Notes: a model not told the origin generated them from the letters alone. Numbered from the stretch's first letter, positions 40,195 to 51,103 are shown. The stretch: DNA of 64,000 nucleotides from Oceanospirillum beijerinckii DSM 7166 (GCF_000422425.1 NZ_KE383831.1:1-64000); one strand, 5' to 3'. Made by a program: numbers and translations.

Positions 40195-41310
40195 ATGGCC
40201 AAAAAACAGGCGCTTAAAAAAATCCCCACTCATCTGATTACCGGCTTTCTAGGTGTTGGCAAAACCACAGCGATTCGCCATCTGTTGGCAACTAAACCGG
40301 AAGATGAAAAATGGGTAATCGTCGTTAATGAATTTGGTCAAGTGGGCATTGATCAGGCCGCTTACGACAAACCTAATCAGACTGAAGGTGAGATACAGGT
40401 TCAAGAGCTGCCCGGTGGTTGCATCTGCTGTAGTCTCGGGGTTGTGCTCTCTGCCACTTTGGTGAAACTGATTCGCCTGCATAAACCGGATCGTCTGATC
40501 ATCGAGCCCACGGGTATTGGTCATCCGGCAGGTATTCTGGATACTCTAACCAATGACACTTTTTCAGAGGCACTGGATGTTCGCGCCGTAATCTGTCTGG
40601 TTGATCCAAGAAGCCTGGAAGACCCACGTACATTGGAAAATGAGATATTTCAGGATCAACTTAGCCTGTCAGATATTATTGTAATCAATAAAACAGATCT
40701 GGCAACTGAAGCGCAAACCGCCCGTTTTGAACATGCTGCATTATCTATGTTCCCACCGAAGCAGTTTGTGTGCCGTGCAAAACAGGGCTCTCTGGATGTG
40801 AGCCTGCTGGACTACGGCCGCAATGGCGAATATCACGGTAATTGGTTAGAAAGCCATCTACCCGGTGAACAACATCTGCACGACAATCATGCCCATGCCC
40901 ACTCGCATAACCACGACCATGAGCACTCCCATAGCCACGATAATCACTCTCACCATGCCAAGCATAACCCTGATTTTGCAGCAGCAGCTTTACAACAGGT
41001 TCAACCCGGTGAACCGGTTTGTTTATCAGGCCAAGGAGATGGTTTTTACACCACGGGTTGGTTGTTCCATCGAGATGACCAGTTTGATCCAAAAAAACTG
41101 CAAGCCTTCTTAGATCAGGTGCCAAACCTGCTGCGCCTGAAAGGCGTATTTCGTTTCAGAGATCAGTGGCGTTTCTATAACCGTGTCGGCACGGAAAGCG
41201 ATCTTTACCCGATTGCCTACCGCCGGGATTCCCGGTTTGAGCTGATCAGCTCAGCCCCCCTGGATGAAAAAGCGTTACAGACTGACTTAATGGCGTGCTT
41301 ACTCCAATAG
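40195..41310 (+). CDS. CobW/COG0523 GTPase, putative zinc metallochaperone
   Basis: A 371-residue G3E GTPase: Walker A GFLGVGKTT (17-25), the metal-binding CxCC motif in GGCICCSLG (C76, C78, C79), INKTDL for guanine, a His-rich stretch (about 223-258, HAHAHSHNHDHEHSHSH) and a C-terminal CobW_C domain. Proteins of this class (ZigA, ZagA, YeiR) bind zinc and are induced when zinc is short. A Zur-box-like palindrome about 100 bases upstream agrees. The ATG at 40195 is preferred; a GTG at 40174 is possible. Confidence 0.9.
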   Translation: MAKKQALKKIPTHLITGFLGVGKTTAIRHLLATKPEDEKWVIVVNEFGQVGIDQAAYDKPNQTEGEIQVQELPGGCICCSLGVVLSATLVKLIRLHKPDRLIIEPTGIGHPAGILDTLTNDTFSEALDVRAVICLVDPRSLEDPRTLENEIFQDQLSLSDIIVINKTDLATEAQTARFEHAALSMFPPKQFVCRAKQGSLDVSLLDYGRNGEYHGNWLESHLPGEQHLHDNHAHAHSHNHDHEHSHSHDNHSHHAKHNPDFAAAALQQVQPGEPVCLSGQGDGFYTTGWLFHRDDQFDPKKLQAFLDQVPNLLRLKGVFRFRDQWRFYNRVGTESDLYPIAYRRDSRFELISSAPLDEKALQTDLMACLLQ

Positions 41311-41404
41311 TCACGTCGGTCGGGCAACATTGATCGGTAAAAGGTACAGCAACCTCGGGGTATTGGGTTTGAAGTAGACTCAGTCGAGGGACCGATCTGA
41401 ATGA

Positions 41405-41423
41405 AGCCCTGCAAAGCAGGGCT
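41405..41423. terminator. Stem-loop between convergent genes
   Basis: AGCCCTGC and GCAGGGCT form a perfect 8-bp stem with a 3-base loop between the CobW-type gene (+) and a chemoreceptor gene (-). No long T-run follows. Confidence 0.6.
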
Positions 41424-41447
41424 ATAAAGTACCCCTTATTTATCTCG

Positions 41448-43130
41448 CTATATCCCGATAGCGGCTGACGACTTAATCTTGAAATAGTCCATCTGTTCTT
41501 CCAGTGCCTTAGCGACTATCTCCAGATTATTGGCCGCCTGCCAAACCTCTTCAAAGGCCTCGCTGCTGCTTTGGGTAATCTCACTGATCGCAGCCAGGTT
41601 CTGATGAATCTCTTCCGCTACAGCACTTTGCTGTTCTGCCGCACTGGCGATCTGCGTATTCATCTCATCGACAATAGATACGGCTTGATCAATTTTCTCC
41701 AGGTTTTGCTGTGTTTGTTCAGCAAAGCTCACCGCCTGCTTCGCTTCTGCCTCGTTATTGCGCATGGCCGAGACCGATTCGGAAACACTGGCCTGGATTT
41801 TCTGGATCATACCCTGGATCTGATGGGTAGAATCGTGGGTACGGCTGGCCAGGGTACGTACCTCATCAGCAACCACCGCAAAACCCCGTCCCTGCTCTCC
41901 AGCCCGCGCAGCTTCAATCGCCGCGTTTAACGCCAGTAGATTGGTCTGTTCAGCAATCTCTCCAATCACCGCCAGGATAGTGCCCACCTCTTCGCTGTCT
42001 TTGGCTAAACGGGTGATCACAGAGGCGGATTGATTAATTTCACCAGCCAACTGATGGATACTACGGATACTTTTATCAACAATCGCAATCCCATGACTCA
42101 TTTCGCTTTTAACCTCCTGATTGACCCGTACCGTTTCCAGACTGTTTTGCGCTACATTTTGCACGGTACTGCTCATCTCAGACATGGCCGAAACGACCTG
42201 TGAGATCTCATCTTTCTGTGTTTGCAACAAACCGCGGGTAGTATCCGTTCTTTGATGCAGCTGTCCCGCCAACACGGTGACCTCCTGACTGGCACCTTTA
42301 ACACTACTGGCAACAGAGCCCGGTGCGACAGCCATATTACCCACAGCACTCATAATACTGTCACCCGGAACCCCTCTAGGGACCTGAACTGTTAAATCCC
42401 CCTTCGCAACCAAAGCAGTGGTTTGTCGCACATATTCAGGTTCTCCACCAATTTGTCGTGAAACGCGCAGCACAATATAGACCCCAGCCGTCAAGCTCCC
42501 GGCAATAGCTAATGCAATAAGCGCCATCATGGTGTTAAAGATTTGAGTGTAATGGTCCTGAGCTTTTAAATACTCCTGCTCAGCCACATCCAGCTGTAGC
42601 TGTACCAGCTGTGAAACCTTTTCACTAATTGGGTCAATGGTTTGATATAGAGGGCCATTAATACTGCCTAGCAAACCCTGTGCATTCTCCGGCACCTGAC
42701 TTAATACCGCTTGTGCTCTGGCAATATCCTGATTAGCTGCAGCAAATAAGAGTTCTGCTTCTTTAGCCAGTTGTGCTTCTTCGGGTGTGAGACGAGCCTT
42801 CAGATAATTTTGCCAATACTGATTAATTCTGTCTTGAGCAGTAGCGATATCCTGCCTGGCAGTGGATGCCGTCGTTAAACCTGCATCCGCTTTATTGATA
42901 GCATCAATAATCAACACGGCATAGTCATCAGCAATGGTTTTTAACTTGGCCAGGGGCACTACACGATCAGCGTATACCGTCTCAAGTCCTCGTGAAATCT
43001 CTTTTAAGCCCCATAAGCTGACCATCCCCAATAACAATAAAGCTGCCAGGGGGACCAAAAAGCCTAACGCGAGATTTAACCGAAAGGGCATCTCTTTTGA
43101 GTGATATTCTTGCTCCGCATATTGTGCCAT
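41448..43130 (-). CDS. Methyl-accepting chemotaxis protein with four-helix-bundle sensor
   Basis: A 560-residue chemoreceptor with membrane helices at about 18-40 and 197-217 and an all-helical periplasmic domain of about 155 residues between them, of the 4HB_MCP (Tar/Tsr-like) type: [20 protein letters not shown] is characteristic. A HAMP-like segment ([16 protein letters not shown]) and the signalling rod with [20 protein letters not shown] follow. CAGGA lies 8 bases before the ATG. The ligand is unknown. It is divergent from the next chemoreceptor gene. Confidence 0.93.
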   Translation of the reverse strand: MAQYAEQEYHSKEMPFRLNLALGFLVPLAALLLLGMVSLWGLKEISRGLETVYADRVVPLAKLKTIADDYAVLIIDAINKADAGLTTASTARQDIATAQDRINQYWQNYLKARLTPEEAQLAKEAELLFAAANQDIARAQAVLSQVPENAQGLLGSINGPLYQTIDPISEKVSQLVQLQLDVAEQEYLKAQDHYTQIFNTMMALIALAIAGSLTAGVYIVLRVSRQIGGEPEYVRQTTALVAKGDLTVQVPRGVPGDSIMSAVGNMAVAPGSVASSVKGASQEVTVLAGQLHQRTDTTRGLLQTQKDEISQVVSAMSEMSSTVQNVAQNSLETVRVNQEVKSEMSHGIAIVDKSIRSIHQLAGEINQSASVITRLAKDSEEVGTILAVIGEIAEQTNLLALNAAIEAARAGEQGRGFAVVADEVRTLASRTHDSTHQIQGMIQKIQASVSESVSAMRNNEAEAKQAVSFAEQTQQNLEKIDQAVSIVDEMNTQIASAAEQQSAVAEEIHQNLAAISEITQSSSEAFEEVWQAANNLEIVAKALEEQMDYFKIKSSAAIGI

Positions 43131-43897
43131 TGCTGAATTCCTGTTTATCCATAATAGAGCGCCTGCTCCTTTTTATTGTTCAGTCGTCAGGAGCTTCTTT
43201 TAAGTATCGTTATAGGGCAGTGTTTGTCTCTATAGATGATCAATCAAACGATAGGAAACACTTAAGAAAAGTGCCTTCTTCAGTTTGTATATCTATCAAG
43301 ACACTTCGATAGAGCAAGGGATATGCCAGATAGCCAGCCTTGTAAGAAAAGACAACAAAATGTGTCGTTTTGTAGCAAGAAAGGAGACGTCAATGTAGTC
43401 AGCACGGGTATAGATGCCTTTTTATCGTGCATCAGACAAAAGGGTTAAGCACCACTACAGTGCATAAACAGTACAGGCTTGTTGTCGACAGTATAGGCTT
43501 GCTGTCAAAAGTTATTCGGGACAGAAGTGCTCATCGTCACTATTGACGACCTCTTTCTACACGCCTGCCACATGCCAGGTTATTCTTTATCATCTAATGG
43601 AATTGACCCAACCCTTAGCTATCTTTGCCCCTTGTCCGAATATGTTAATAAAGCGGCTGCATTGGTAATTGTCCTTATTTGCCCTGTACGCAAGACTAAA
43701 GTCGATTATTTGAGTGCGCTTTAAATCAGTGCATAAAGCTGAATCCGCGCCCTTAACCAATGTCTGGCCGTCAATAAACCGCTCACTCACCGTCTCTTAA
43801 TTGAGCGGATAATAACAACAAAGAGCATGATCTGAAGTCCATTCAGAGCCCCCGCCAGTCACTTAACAATAAGATAAAAAATACGCAGGGCTTTTTT
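43131..43897. other. 767-base gap between divergent chemoreceptor genes
   Basis: No convincing gene is seen; two overlapping frames of about 65 codons on opposite strands (43527-43790) lack ribosome sites and known motifs. The region holds a 20-bp tandem repeat at 43468-43507 and is otherwise ordinary sequence. It may be the footprint of a lost gene. Confidence 0.4.
43468..43507. repeat. 20-bp tandem duplication
   Basis: ACAGTACAGGCTTGTTGTCG is directly followed by ACAGTATAGGCTTGCTGTCA, 17 of 20 bases identical, in the gap between two chemoreceptor genes. Confidence 0.75.
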
Positions 43898-45919
43898 ATG
43901 CTAGCAAACCTAGTTTATCCCGCCATTAAGCTGATGAATCGGCTGAGTTATGGCTATAAATTTCTTCTGATTAATATCCTGTTTGTGCTGCCTTTAATCG
44001 CACTGGCTTATCTGCAGTTGGCAGAATTGTCTAAGCAGCAAAATGTCACCCATAAAGAGCTGGATGGTATTCAGATTCTGCGTCAATCATTGAAGTTAAC
44101 CGAGGTCGCGGCGGAAATTCGCGACCTGCAGCTGATTCAAGGCAATGATGAATCTCTCACGCAAGAGATCACGCAGCAAAAACAGCAGTTCAGTCAGCTA
44201 CTGGATCGACTCAGTGACAACAGCCAACGACTGGATCAGGATGGAAAGGTTCAAAGCAATATTCAGAAACTGCGCGAGCAGTTACAGGAGCGCAGCAGCT
44301 ACCAAAGCACCAGCATCAATGTCGTGTTTAATAAGTATCAACGCTTAGTAGAAGGCAGCTGGAGCCTCACCAGGCAGTTCAGCCAACTGACGGGGCTATC
44401 CAGAGATAGTGACAATGCTAACTTTTTACTGATGAAGCTGACGTTGGATCAGCTTGAACCTATCTTAAAGCATCAAGGGCAGGTACGTAGCTACTCTGCA
44501 AAAGCAATACGGGCGGGGGCTATCAACTCGGCTCTCGCTAATGCACTAAACAGTTTGCTGGACGCATTAATTACCGATCAAAATCGTCTGGCTATCATTA
44601 TGTCGCCAATCCAATCAGATCAAGCGCATTATGGCCGTCATTTATTGGGTTTTGTTAATGCAATTCCCGAACAGTTAGAGCAAAGATTAAACCGCTTTGA
44701 GAATGACCTGCTGTTGGAAGAACAATTAGATCACGATTGGCAGACCTATTTTGAGCAGGAATCCGGGGCTCATCAGGCGATCTATCTGTTTATTGAACAG
44801 GCAGTCACCTTTGTTGAGCAAAACCTGCAGCAGCGTTTTGATGAACAAAATCAGAATTTTTATATGGTCTTGATCGGTGTGGTTGCCACCATCCTGATCA
44901 CTAATTACCTGATGCTGGGCTTTAATCTTTCCGTACGCCATGGTTTGCAGGAGATCTTAACCGCAACAGAGAAAGTGGCTCAGGGAGATCTGACCTGCCA
45001 GGTACAACTCAATAGCCGTGATGAGCTGGGACAATTTGCCAGCGAATTTAACCGGATGGCGGAACGTATGCGCAATCTGCTTGCCATGGTGAACACCACT
45101 GTTGCATCGGTGGCAGAACAAGCGGAATCCGTCAGCCATATCGCCAGTCAAAGCCATAGTTCAGTGGACGAGCAACATAAGCAGATTGAACGAGTGGCCA
45201 GTGCATTTAATCAGATGACCCGCAGTGCTCAGGAAATTGCCAACCAGACCCAAACCGCTTCTCAGCAATCCCGTGAAGTGGGTAGCAAAAGTCATCAGGG
45301 ACAATCGCTGGTACAAAATACCCTGACAGATATTAACCGTCTGTCATCGGATATTAATCAGGCCGTACATGTCATCCATAAACTGGAGCAAGATAGCAGC
45401 AATATCACTCAGGTACTGGATGTGATCAAAGGCATCGCGGAACAAACCAACCTACTGGCACTTAACGCAGCTATTGAAGCCGCTCGTGCCGGTGAACAAG
45501 GCCGGGGATTTGCCGTGGTGGCCGATGAAGTCAGAACTCTGGCTCAGCGCACCCAGAACTCCGCATCCGAGATTGAGCATATGATCATTCAACTGCAGGA
45601 AGGGGTTAATGGCGCTGTTGAGGCGATGCAGGTGAGCCACCAAAAAGCCAGTCAGACGGTGAGCAACTCCTCTGCGGTATCTGAAACCCTGAACCTGATC
45701 TCAGAGCATATCGAACAGATTGTGGATTTTAACAGCCAGATCGCGTCTGCCAGTGAAGAGCAGACCATGGTGTCGAACGAGATCGAACGGAATATCCACA
45801 GTATCTTCCAAGCGGCGAGTGATACGGCGTCAGGTGCAAATGATACCGTGAATGCGTGTCAGCATATGCTGCAACAAACCCAGGAACTGAAAAGCCGGGT
45901 CAGTACGTTTAAAACCTGA
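43898..45919 (+). CDS. Methyl-accepting chemotaxis protein with large helical (NIT-like) sensor
   Basis: A 673-residue chemoreceptor with membrane helices at about 22-42 and 319-343. The periplasmic domain is unusually long (about 275 residues) and wholly helical, with two bundle-like halves; [19 protein letters not shown] resembles nitrate/nitrite-sensing (NIT) domains, so that is a possible class (inference). HAMP ([16 protein letters not shown]) and the signalling tip [20 protein letters not shown] (about 514) follow. AGGG lies 7 bases before the ATG. A stem-loop at 45966-45996 separates it from the convergent hutG gene. Confidence 0.92.
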   Translation: MLANLVYPAIKLMNRLSYGYKFLLINILFVLPLIALAYLQLAELSKQQNVTHKELDGIQILRQSLKLTEVAAEIRDLQLIQGNDESLTQEITQQKQQFSQLLDRLSDNSQRLDQDGKVQSNIQKLREQLQERSSYQSTSINVVFNKYQRLVEGSWSLTRQFSQLTGLSRDSDNANFLLMKLTLDQLEPILKHQGQVRSYSAKAIRAGAINSALANALNSLLDALITDQNRLAIIMSPIQSDQAHYGRHLLGFVNAIPEQLEQRLNRFENDLLLEEQLDHDWQTYFEQESGAHQAIYLFIEQAVTFVEQNLQQRFDEQNQNFYMVLIGVVATILITNYLMLGFNLSVRHGLQEILTATEKVAQGDLTCQVQLNSRDELGQFASEFNRMAERMRNLLAMVNTTVASVAEQAESVSHIASQSHSSVDEQHKQIERVASAFNQMTRSAQEIANQTQTASQQSREVGSKSHQGQSLVQNTLTDINRLSSDINQAVHVIHKLEQDSSNITQVLDVIKGIAEQTNLLALNAAIEAARAGEQGRGFAVVADEVRTLAQRTQNSASEIEHMIIQLQEGVNGAVEAMQVSHQKASQTVSNSSAVSETLNLISEHIEQIVDFNSQIASASEEQTMVSNEIERNIHSIFQAASDTASGANDTVNACQHMLQQTQELKSRVSTFKT

Positions 45920-45965
45920 TAAGACAAAGCTGCTCCTATAAACCGGCCTGAGATCAGTGCAGCCG

Positions 45966-45996
45966 CTTATCTTCATTTAACAAATCAGAAGATAAG
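45966..45996. terminator. Stem-loop between chemoreceptor and hutG
   Basis: CTTATCTTC pairs with GAAGATAAG, with ATTT/AAAT pairing inside. It lies between convergent genes; T-runs are weak. Confidence 0.6.
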
Positions 45997-46033
45997 AGGC
46001 TGTTATTTCAACGATTTCAAGGCGGTTCTGTTA

Positions 46034-47005
46034 TTACAAACGTTGCGCCAGCTCCGCTACCAAACGTGCTGCCAGCTTAGCCGTGCGACCTTCCTCATCC
46101 AGCGTCGGATTACACTCGGCGATATCTGCCAATACCACAGACACATCAGCCTTTTGAGCCTCCTCCAGAACAATCAACATGAGTTGCATACCGGTCACAG
46201 GCTCCAATCCCATCACCGAAGGCGCACTCACGCCGGGCGCTGCAGAAGCGGCAAATACATCCAGACAGATAGTCAGATAAAGATAATCCAGTTGTGCCAG
46301 ATAGTCCGCCACATCCTGACGAATTGTCTCAAGATCCGTCAGCTTGCAGTCCTTATCCAAACGCCATAGCACACCCTGCTCTCGGGCGAAATCAAACAGT
46401 GCCTGAGTGTTAGCCGTTTCATTCACTCCCAGGCAGTAGTAATGAAAAGGCTTATGCTTCGCCTGACACCATTCTGCTATCTGACGGAACGGCGTACCGG
46501 AACTAGATTGTAGTTCTGGATTGCGCAAATCCAGATGAGCATCCAGATTGATAATCCCCACATGGGCATCAGGCTGCCGCTCAAACACATGGCGGGCGAT
46601 GCCTTTATAGCTGCCCCAGGCAACCTCATGCCCACCGCCCAGCACAATCGGTTTTAATCCCTGATCCAGTAAGAGAGCCACCTTGGCTGTTAATTGGTTT
46701 TGCGCCACTTCCAGGGCTGAATCATCACAACTGACATCTCCGGCATCATAAACCACCCCCTCCAGATGCCAGGCCGTATTGGCCAGCGCCTGACGGATTG
46801 CCATAGGCCCCAATTTGGCCCCACGACGACCTTTATTACGACGCACACCTTCATCGCAGGCAAAGCCTAAGAGCGCAATATTGCCTGCTTCAGCACCCTG
46901 AGCAGGCAAAGAGCTGACCTCCTGATGCCAGCGGCTGCTGATACCTGCTTCTTCACTGTCCACCCGCCCTGTCCACAGGGTCATATCTGCAGGATTGTAG
47001 GTCAT
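46034..47005 (-). CDS. hutG: Formimidoylglutamase
   Basis: Last step of one histidine-degradation branch: N-formimino-glutamate to glutamate and formamide. The 323 residues belong to the arginase/ureohydrolase family, with metal-site motifs VLGGGHEVAWG and NLDAHLDLR. In the third motif (TICLDVFAASAAPGVSAP) the first Asp of the usual DxD is Cys, though the later Asp is kept. GGAG lies 7 bases before the ATG. The start is 14 bases after the hutI stop, so the two form an operon. Confidence 0.92.
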   Translation of the reverse strand: MTYNPADMTLWTGRVDSEEAGISSRWHQEVSSLPAQGAEAGNIALLGFACDEGVRRNKGRRGAKLGPMAIRQALANTAWHLEGVVYDAGDVSCDDSALEVAQNQLTAKVALLLDQGLKPIVLGGGHEVAWGSYKGIARHVFERQPDAHVGIINLDAHLDLRNPELQSSSGTPFRQIAEWCQAKHKPFHYYCLGVNETANTQALFDFAREQGVLWRLDKDCKLTDLETIRQDVADYLAQLDYLYLTICLDVFAASAAPGVSAPSVMGLEPVTGMQLMLIVLEEAQKADVSVVLADIAECNPTLDEEGRTAKLAARLVAELAQRL

Positions 47006-47019
47006 TTATTCACTCCGAT

Positions 47020-48306
47020 TCATTGTACTTCACACCCCGCCAGCCAGATTTTTGCCGGACGGTGCATATTAATACCGTAGCTGAGTTCACTGGGATGGTC
47101 GATAGACCACAACAACAGATCCGCATCATAGCCCACCTGCAGCATGCCTTTACGATCTTCCAGCCCCAGCGCTTTAGCCCCATGGCAGGTGGTACCGGCT
47201 AACGCTTGTTCCGGCGTCAGTCCAAACAGCACACAGCTTTGATTCATCGCCAACAACAAAGACGCTATCGGAGAAGTACCGGGGTTTAAATCCGTCGATA
47301 CCGCTACCGGAATCTGGTGTTCAAACAGCCCTTTTATGGGTGGCAGCTTTGTTTCTTTCAAACAATAAAACGCTCCCGGCAGCATCACCGCCACAGTGCC
47401 CGCTTGTTTTAAAACCGGTAGATCCTCTTCTGCCAGGTACTCAAGATGATCCACCGACAACGCATTAAACTCTGCTGCCAGTACGGCACCTTTTAGATCA
47501 CTCAGCTGCTCCACATGGCCTTTTACCGGTAAACCATGTTTCACTGCTGCCTCAAATAAACGCCGGGTCTGAGCCGGTGAAAAACCGATACCTTCACAGA
47601 ACACATCCACCGCATCGGCCAGCTTTTGCTCTGCGACCTGAGGCAGCATCTCATTGATGACAATATCCAGATAAGCATCAGGGTCCTCTTTGTATTCAAC
47701 GGGAACAGCATGGGCACCGAGAAAAGTACGCTTTACCGTTAACCCGGTATGCTCCGCCAGTCGCCCGGCAACTTTGAGCATCCGAAGTTCCGTTTCGGTA
47801 TCCAAACCATAACCGGATTTGATCTCAACCGTCGTGACACCTTCGGCCATCAAACGCTTAAGACGCTTTAAGCCTGAAGCAAACAGCTCATCTTCAGACG
47901 CGGCCCGTGTCGCGGTGACCGTACTGACAATACCGCCACCTTTGCAAGCAATCTCCTCATAGGAGATACCCTGCAAGCGCCACTCAAACTCACGGGCACG
48001 GCTGCCGCCATAGATCAGATGAGTATGGCAATCGATCAAACCCGGCGTTAACCAACCGCCTTGGCCGTCCACACACTGCTGTGCTTCAAACGCTGGAGCA
48101 TCAACAGCTGCACCCAGCCAACTGATACGACCATCAGTGACGGCTAACACGCCTTGCTCAATCCGGCCATAAGCCTCTGCTTCAGGCAAAGCCGGTATAC
48201 CCTCACTATAGCCCTGCATTGTCGCCAGGGAGATATTTTCTATTAACAGATCACACTTATGAGGTGCTGTACTGCTATGATTTACCAAGGAATCTGACAC
48301 TGTCAT
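47020..48306 (-). CDS. hutI: Imidazolonepropionase
   Basis: Third step of histidine degradation: imidazolone propionate to N-formimino-glutamate. The 428 residues show the amidohydrolase metal motif LIDCHTHLIYGGSRAREFE, KSGYGLDTE, GHVEQ and VSTDLNPGTSP. About 20 extra residues at the N-terminus are likely part of the protein, since AGAGATGACCCC directly precedes the ATG at 48306. It is divergent from hutC, with a HutC-like operator in the 145-base gap. Confidence 0.95.
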   Translation of the reverse strand: MTVSDSLVNHSSTAPHKCDLLIENISLATMQGYSEGIPALPEAEAYGRIEQGVLAVTDGRISWLGAAVDAPAFEAQQCVDGQGGWLTPGLIDCHTHLIYGGSRAREFEWRLQGISYEEIACKGGGIVSTVTATRAASEDELFASGLKRLKRLMAEGVTTVEIKSGYGLDTETELRMLKVAGRLAEHTGLTVKRTFLGAHAVPVEYKEDPDAYLDIVINEMLPQVAEQKLADAVDVFCEGIGFSPAQTRRLFEAAVKHGLPVKGHVEQLSDLKGAVLAAEFNALSVDHLEYLAEEDLPVLKQAGTVAVMLPGAFYCLKETKLPPIKGLFEHQIPVAVSTDLNPGTSPIASLLLAMNQSCVLFGLTPEQALAGTTCHGAKALGLEDRKGMLQVGYDADLLLWSIDHPSELSYGINMHRPAKIWLAGCEVQ

Positions 48307-48394
48307 GGGGTCATCTCTTTATTATCGCTTTTAAAATATATCTTTTAAAGCCTGAGCGTAATCCATCAGGCAGAAAACTTTTTTCACAAGACTA

Positions 48395-48418
48395 CTTGTA
48401 TAGACAAGTATATACAAG
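48395..48418. promoter_or_regulatory. HutC-like operator between hutI and hutC
   Basis: CTTGTATA (48395-48402) and TATACAAG (48411-48418) are inverted half-sites around GACAAGTA, giving overlapping CTTGTATAGACAAG-type palindromes. HutC repressors of Pseudomonas bind CTTGTATGTACAAG-like sites and release them with urocanate. The position would let HutC control hutI-hutG and itself. Confidence 0.8.
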
Positions 48419-48451
48419 CTAGACTGATTACAAATTCGGGGGACGAATCTT

Positions 48452-49180
48452 TTGAAAACCAGTACAGCCAATGCACCGGCTTACGCCAACATCAAAAACC
48501 ATCTGCTGCATCAGATCGAAACCGGGGAGTTAAAACCCGGCGATAAAGTCGCATCAGAAAATACGCTGGTTAATCAGTTTAGTGTAAGCCGTATGACGGC
48601 ACGCCGTGCGCTGACGGAGTTACAGGATGAAGGTGTATTGATTCGCACCCAGGGACTGGGAACCTTTGTCGCGGATCAGAAAGCCAGTGGCTCCATGCTG
48701 GAGATTCGCAATATTGCCGATGAGATCAGTGAACGGGGCCACAGCTACTCCAGCCGGATTCTGAATCTGGAAGCACGCCCGGCCAGTGGTTATGAAGCGG
48801 CCCGTTTCGGTGTTCAGGAAGGCAGTACGCTGTTTTTCAGCCGTATTGTGCATTGTGATAACGGTACACCCTTGCAGCTGGAAGAGCGCTGGGTCAGTGC
48901 CGAACGGGTGCCCGATTATCTACAGCAGGACTTCAGTCAGCAAACGCCTAATGCCTATTTATCACAGGTGGCACCACTGACAGAGGCCGACCATATGGTG
49001 GAAGCGGTGTTGCCAAGCCATGATCAGGCTCAACTGCTGGATATGGTGGAAACCGCACCCTGCTTACAGGTGATCCGGCACACCTACTCCCGAAACGGCA
49101 TGATCAGTCTGGCAAGGCTGATTCATCCCGGAAACCGCTACCGACTGGGTGGGCATATTCAGTTTAATACTCCGTTGTGA
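48452..49180 (+). CDS. hutC: Histidine-utilisation repressor, GntR family
   Basis: Represses hut genes until urocanate binds. The 242 residues have a GntR winged helix (about 8-72, VSRMTARRALTELQDEGVLIRTQGLGTFV) and a UTRA ligand domain (about 92-235). No ATG is near the N-terminus, and GGGGGA precedes the TTG at 48452, so the gene starts with TTG. A HutC-like operator lies 34 bases upstream, which suggests autoregulation. Confidence 0.92.
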   Translation: MKTSTANAPAYANIKNHLLHQIETGELKPGDKVASENTLVNQFSVSRMTARRALTELQDEGVLIRTQGLGTFVADQKASGSMLEIRNIADEISERGHSYSSRILNLEARPASGYEAARFGVQEGSTLFFSRIVHCDNGTPLQLEERWVSAERVPDYLQQDFSQQTPNAYLSQVAPLTEADHMVEAVLPSHDQAQLLDMVETAPCLQVIRHTYSRNGMISLARLIHPGNRYRLGGHIQFNTPL

Positions 49181-49360
49181 CAGGCGTCTGCTGCCTTAAG
49201 AGCACAACAGGGCATAAACCTGGAATAAGCTGCGTCACAACAACACCCGGTAAATGAACTAAAGTCCACGCTCTGACCATCATTTGATGGATTGGTACGG
49301 GACGGAATAAAAACAAATCGGCCTAAGCCGAACAGACAGAGAAAGATAAAGGGTTTTGTT

Positions 49361-51103
49361 ATGAACAAGCGTCTTGATACTTCGCGCGTGATCCGTGCGC
49401 CACACGGCACCGAACTCAGCGCCAAAAGCTGGCTGACAGAGGCACCACTGCGTATGTTGATGAACAACCTGGACCCGGATGTTGCCGAACACCCCCACGA
49501 GCTGGTGGTTTACGGCGGTATCGGTCGCGCGGCTCGTGACTGGGAGTGTTACGACACCATTGTTGAAACCCTGAAGCAGCTGGAAACAGACGAGACGCTG
49601 CTGGCACAAAGCGGCAAGCCTGTGGGCGTATTTAAAACCCACGAAAACGCACCGCGTGTTCTGATCGCCAACTCCAATATCGTGCCGCACTGGGCCAACT
49701 GGGAGCACTTTAACGAGCTGGATAAAAAAGGCCTGATGATGTACGGCCAGATGACAGCAGGTTCCTGGATCTATATCGGCTCTCAGGGTATCGTTCAGGG
49801 CACTTACGAAACCTTTGTCGCCGTCGCAAAACAGCACTTTAATGGTGATGCCAAAGGCCGCTGGGTTCTGACCGGTGGTCTGGGTGGTATGGGCGGCGCT
49901 CAGCCACTGGCAGGCACTATGGCGGGCTTCTCTATGATCGCTGTTGAGTGCGATGAGAGCCGTATCGACTACCGTCTGCGTACCGGTTATGTGGATAAAA
50001 AAGCCACCTCTCTGGATGAAGCGATGCAGATGCTGCAGGAATCTCTGGACAGCGGCCAACCCACCTCTATCGGCCTACTCGCCAACGCAGCAGATATCTT
50101 CCCTGAGCTGGTAAAACGTGGCATCACACCTGATGTGGTCACCGACCAAACCTCTGCTCACGATCCATTAAACGGTTACCTGCCACAGGGCTGGACCATG
50201 GATCACGCCAAAGCGATGCGCCAGCAAGATGAAGCCGCAGTGGTAAAAGCGGCGAAACAATCCATGGCGGTACAGGTTCAAGCCATGCTGGACCTGCAAA
50301 GCCAGGGCGCAGCGACACTGGATTACGGTAACAATATCCGCCAGATGGCACTGGAAGAAGGTGTCGAAAACGCCTTTGATTTCCCAGGTTTTGTACCCGC
50401 TTATATCCGCCCACTGTTCTGTGAAGGCATCGGCCCTTTCCGCTGGGTGGCGCTGTCTGGTGACCCGGAAGATATCTACAAAACCGATCAGAAAGTGAAA
50501 GAGCTGATCCCGGATAATCCACACTTACACAACTGGTTGGATATGGCTCGCGAGCGTATTCAGTTCCAGGGACTGCCTGCCCGTATCTGCTGGGTGGGTC
50601 TGGAAGACCGTGCCCGTCTGGGTCAGGCCTTTAATGAGATGGTTAAAAACGGCGAGCTGAAAGCCCCGGTTGTCATTGGTCGTGACCATCTGGACTCCGG
50701 CTCCGTAGCCTCCCCTAACCGTGAAACCGAGGCCATGATGGACGGTTCCGATGCCGTATCCGACTGGCCGCTGCTGAATGCCCTGCTGAACACCGCAGGC
50801 GGTGCCACCTGGGTCAGTCTGCACCATGGTGGTGGCGTAGGTATGGGCTTTAGCCAGCACTCTGGTGTCGTGATCTGCTGTGACGGTACAGATGAAGCTG
50901 CCGCCCGTGTGGGTCGTGTGTTGTGGAACGATCCCGCCACAGGTGTGATGCGTCACGCCGATGCCGGTTACGAGATCGCCCGTAATAGCGCTGAGCGTAA
51001 TGGCCTCAATCTACCTATGATCAACAAAGCGCGTCAACAGGCTCAAGGCGACACAAATAACAATACAAATAGCGATACAGATAACAACACGGATAGCGAA
51101 TAA
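49361..51103 (+). CDS. hutU: Urocanate hydratase
   Basis: Second step of histidine degradation: urocanate to imidazolone propionate, with tightly bound NAD. The 580 residues carry [33 protein letters not shown] (dinucleotide loop), [12 protein letters not shown] and [17 protein letters not shown]. The last 20 residues are a low-complexity Asn/Thr/Asp/Ser tail not usual for HutU. The ATG at 49361 is chosen to match the family N-terminus, with AAAGGG upstream. hutH follows 23 bases after the stop, so they are co-transcribed. Confidence 0.96.
   Translation: MNKRLDTSRVIRAPHGTELSAKSWLTEAPLRMLMNNLDPDVAEHPHELVVYGGIGRAARDWECYDTIVETLKQLETDETLLAQSGKPVGVFKTHENAPRVLIANSNIVPHWANWEHFNELDKKGLMMYGQMTAGSWIYIGSQGIVQGTYETFVAVAKQHFNGDAKGRWVLTGGLGGMGGAQPLAGTMAGFSMIAVECDESRIDYRLRTGYVDKKATSLDEAMQMLQESLDSGQPTSIGLLANAADIFPELVKRGITPDVVTDQTSAHDPLNGYLPQGWTMDHAKAMRQQDEAAVVKAAKQSMAVQVQAMLDLQSQGAATLDYGNNIRQMALEEGVENAFDFPGFVPAYIRPLFCEGIGPFRWVALSGDPEDIYKTDQKVKELIPDNPHLHNWLDMARERIQFQGLPARICWVGLEDRARLGQAFNEMVKNGELKAPVVIGRDHLDSGSVASPNRETEAMMDGSDAVSDWPLLNALLNTAGGATWVSLHHGGGVGMGFSQHSGVVICCDGTDEAAARVGRVLWNDPATGVMRHADAGYEIARNSAERNGLNLPMINKARQQAQGDTNNNTNSDTDNNTDSE

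Noticed and set aside
43527-43790. Two overlapping frames of about 65 codons on opposite strands
   Set aside because: No ribosome sites, no motifs, and both cannot be genes at once; the stretch is probably non-coding.
43799-43821. Sequence resembling the E. coli lac operator (ATTGAGCGGATAATAACAA)
   Set aside because: Symmetry is poor, spacing differs, and no LacI-type gene or sugar operon is nearby; treated as chance.
46230-46300. Cys in place of the first Asp of the HutG third metal motif as a sign of a dead enzyme
   Set aside because: The other metal motifs and the intact hut operon argue for function, and I cannot exclude that this variant is normal in related HutG proteins.
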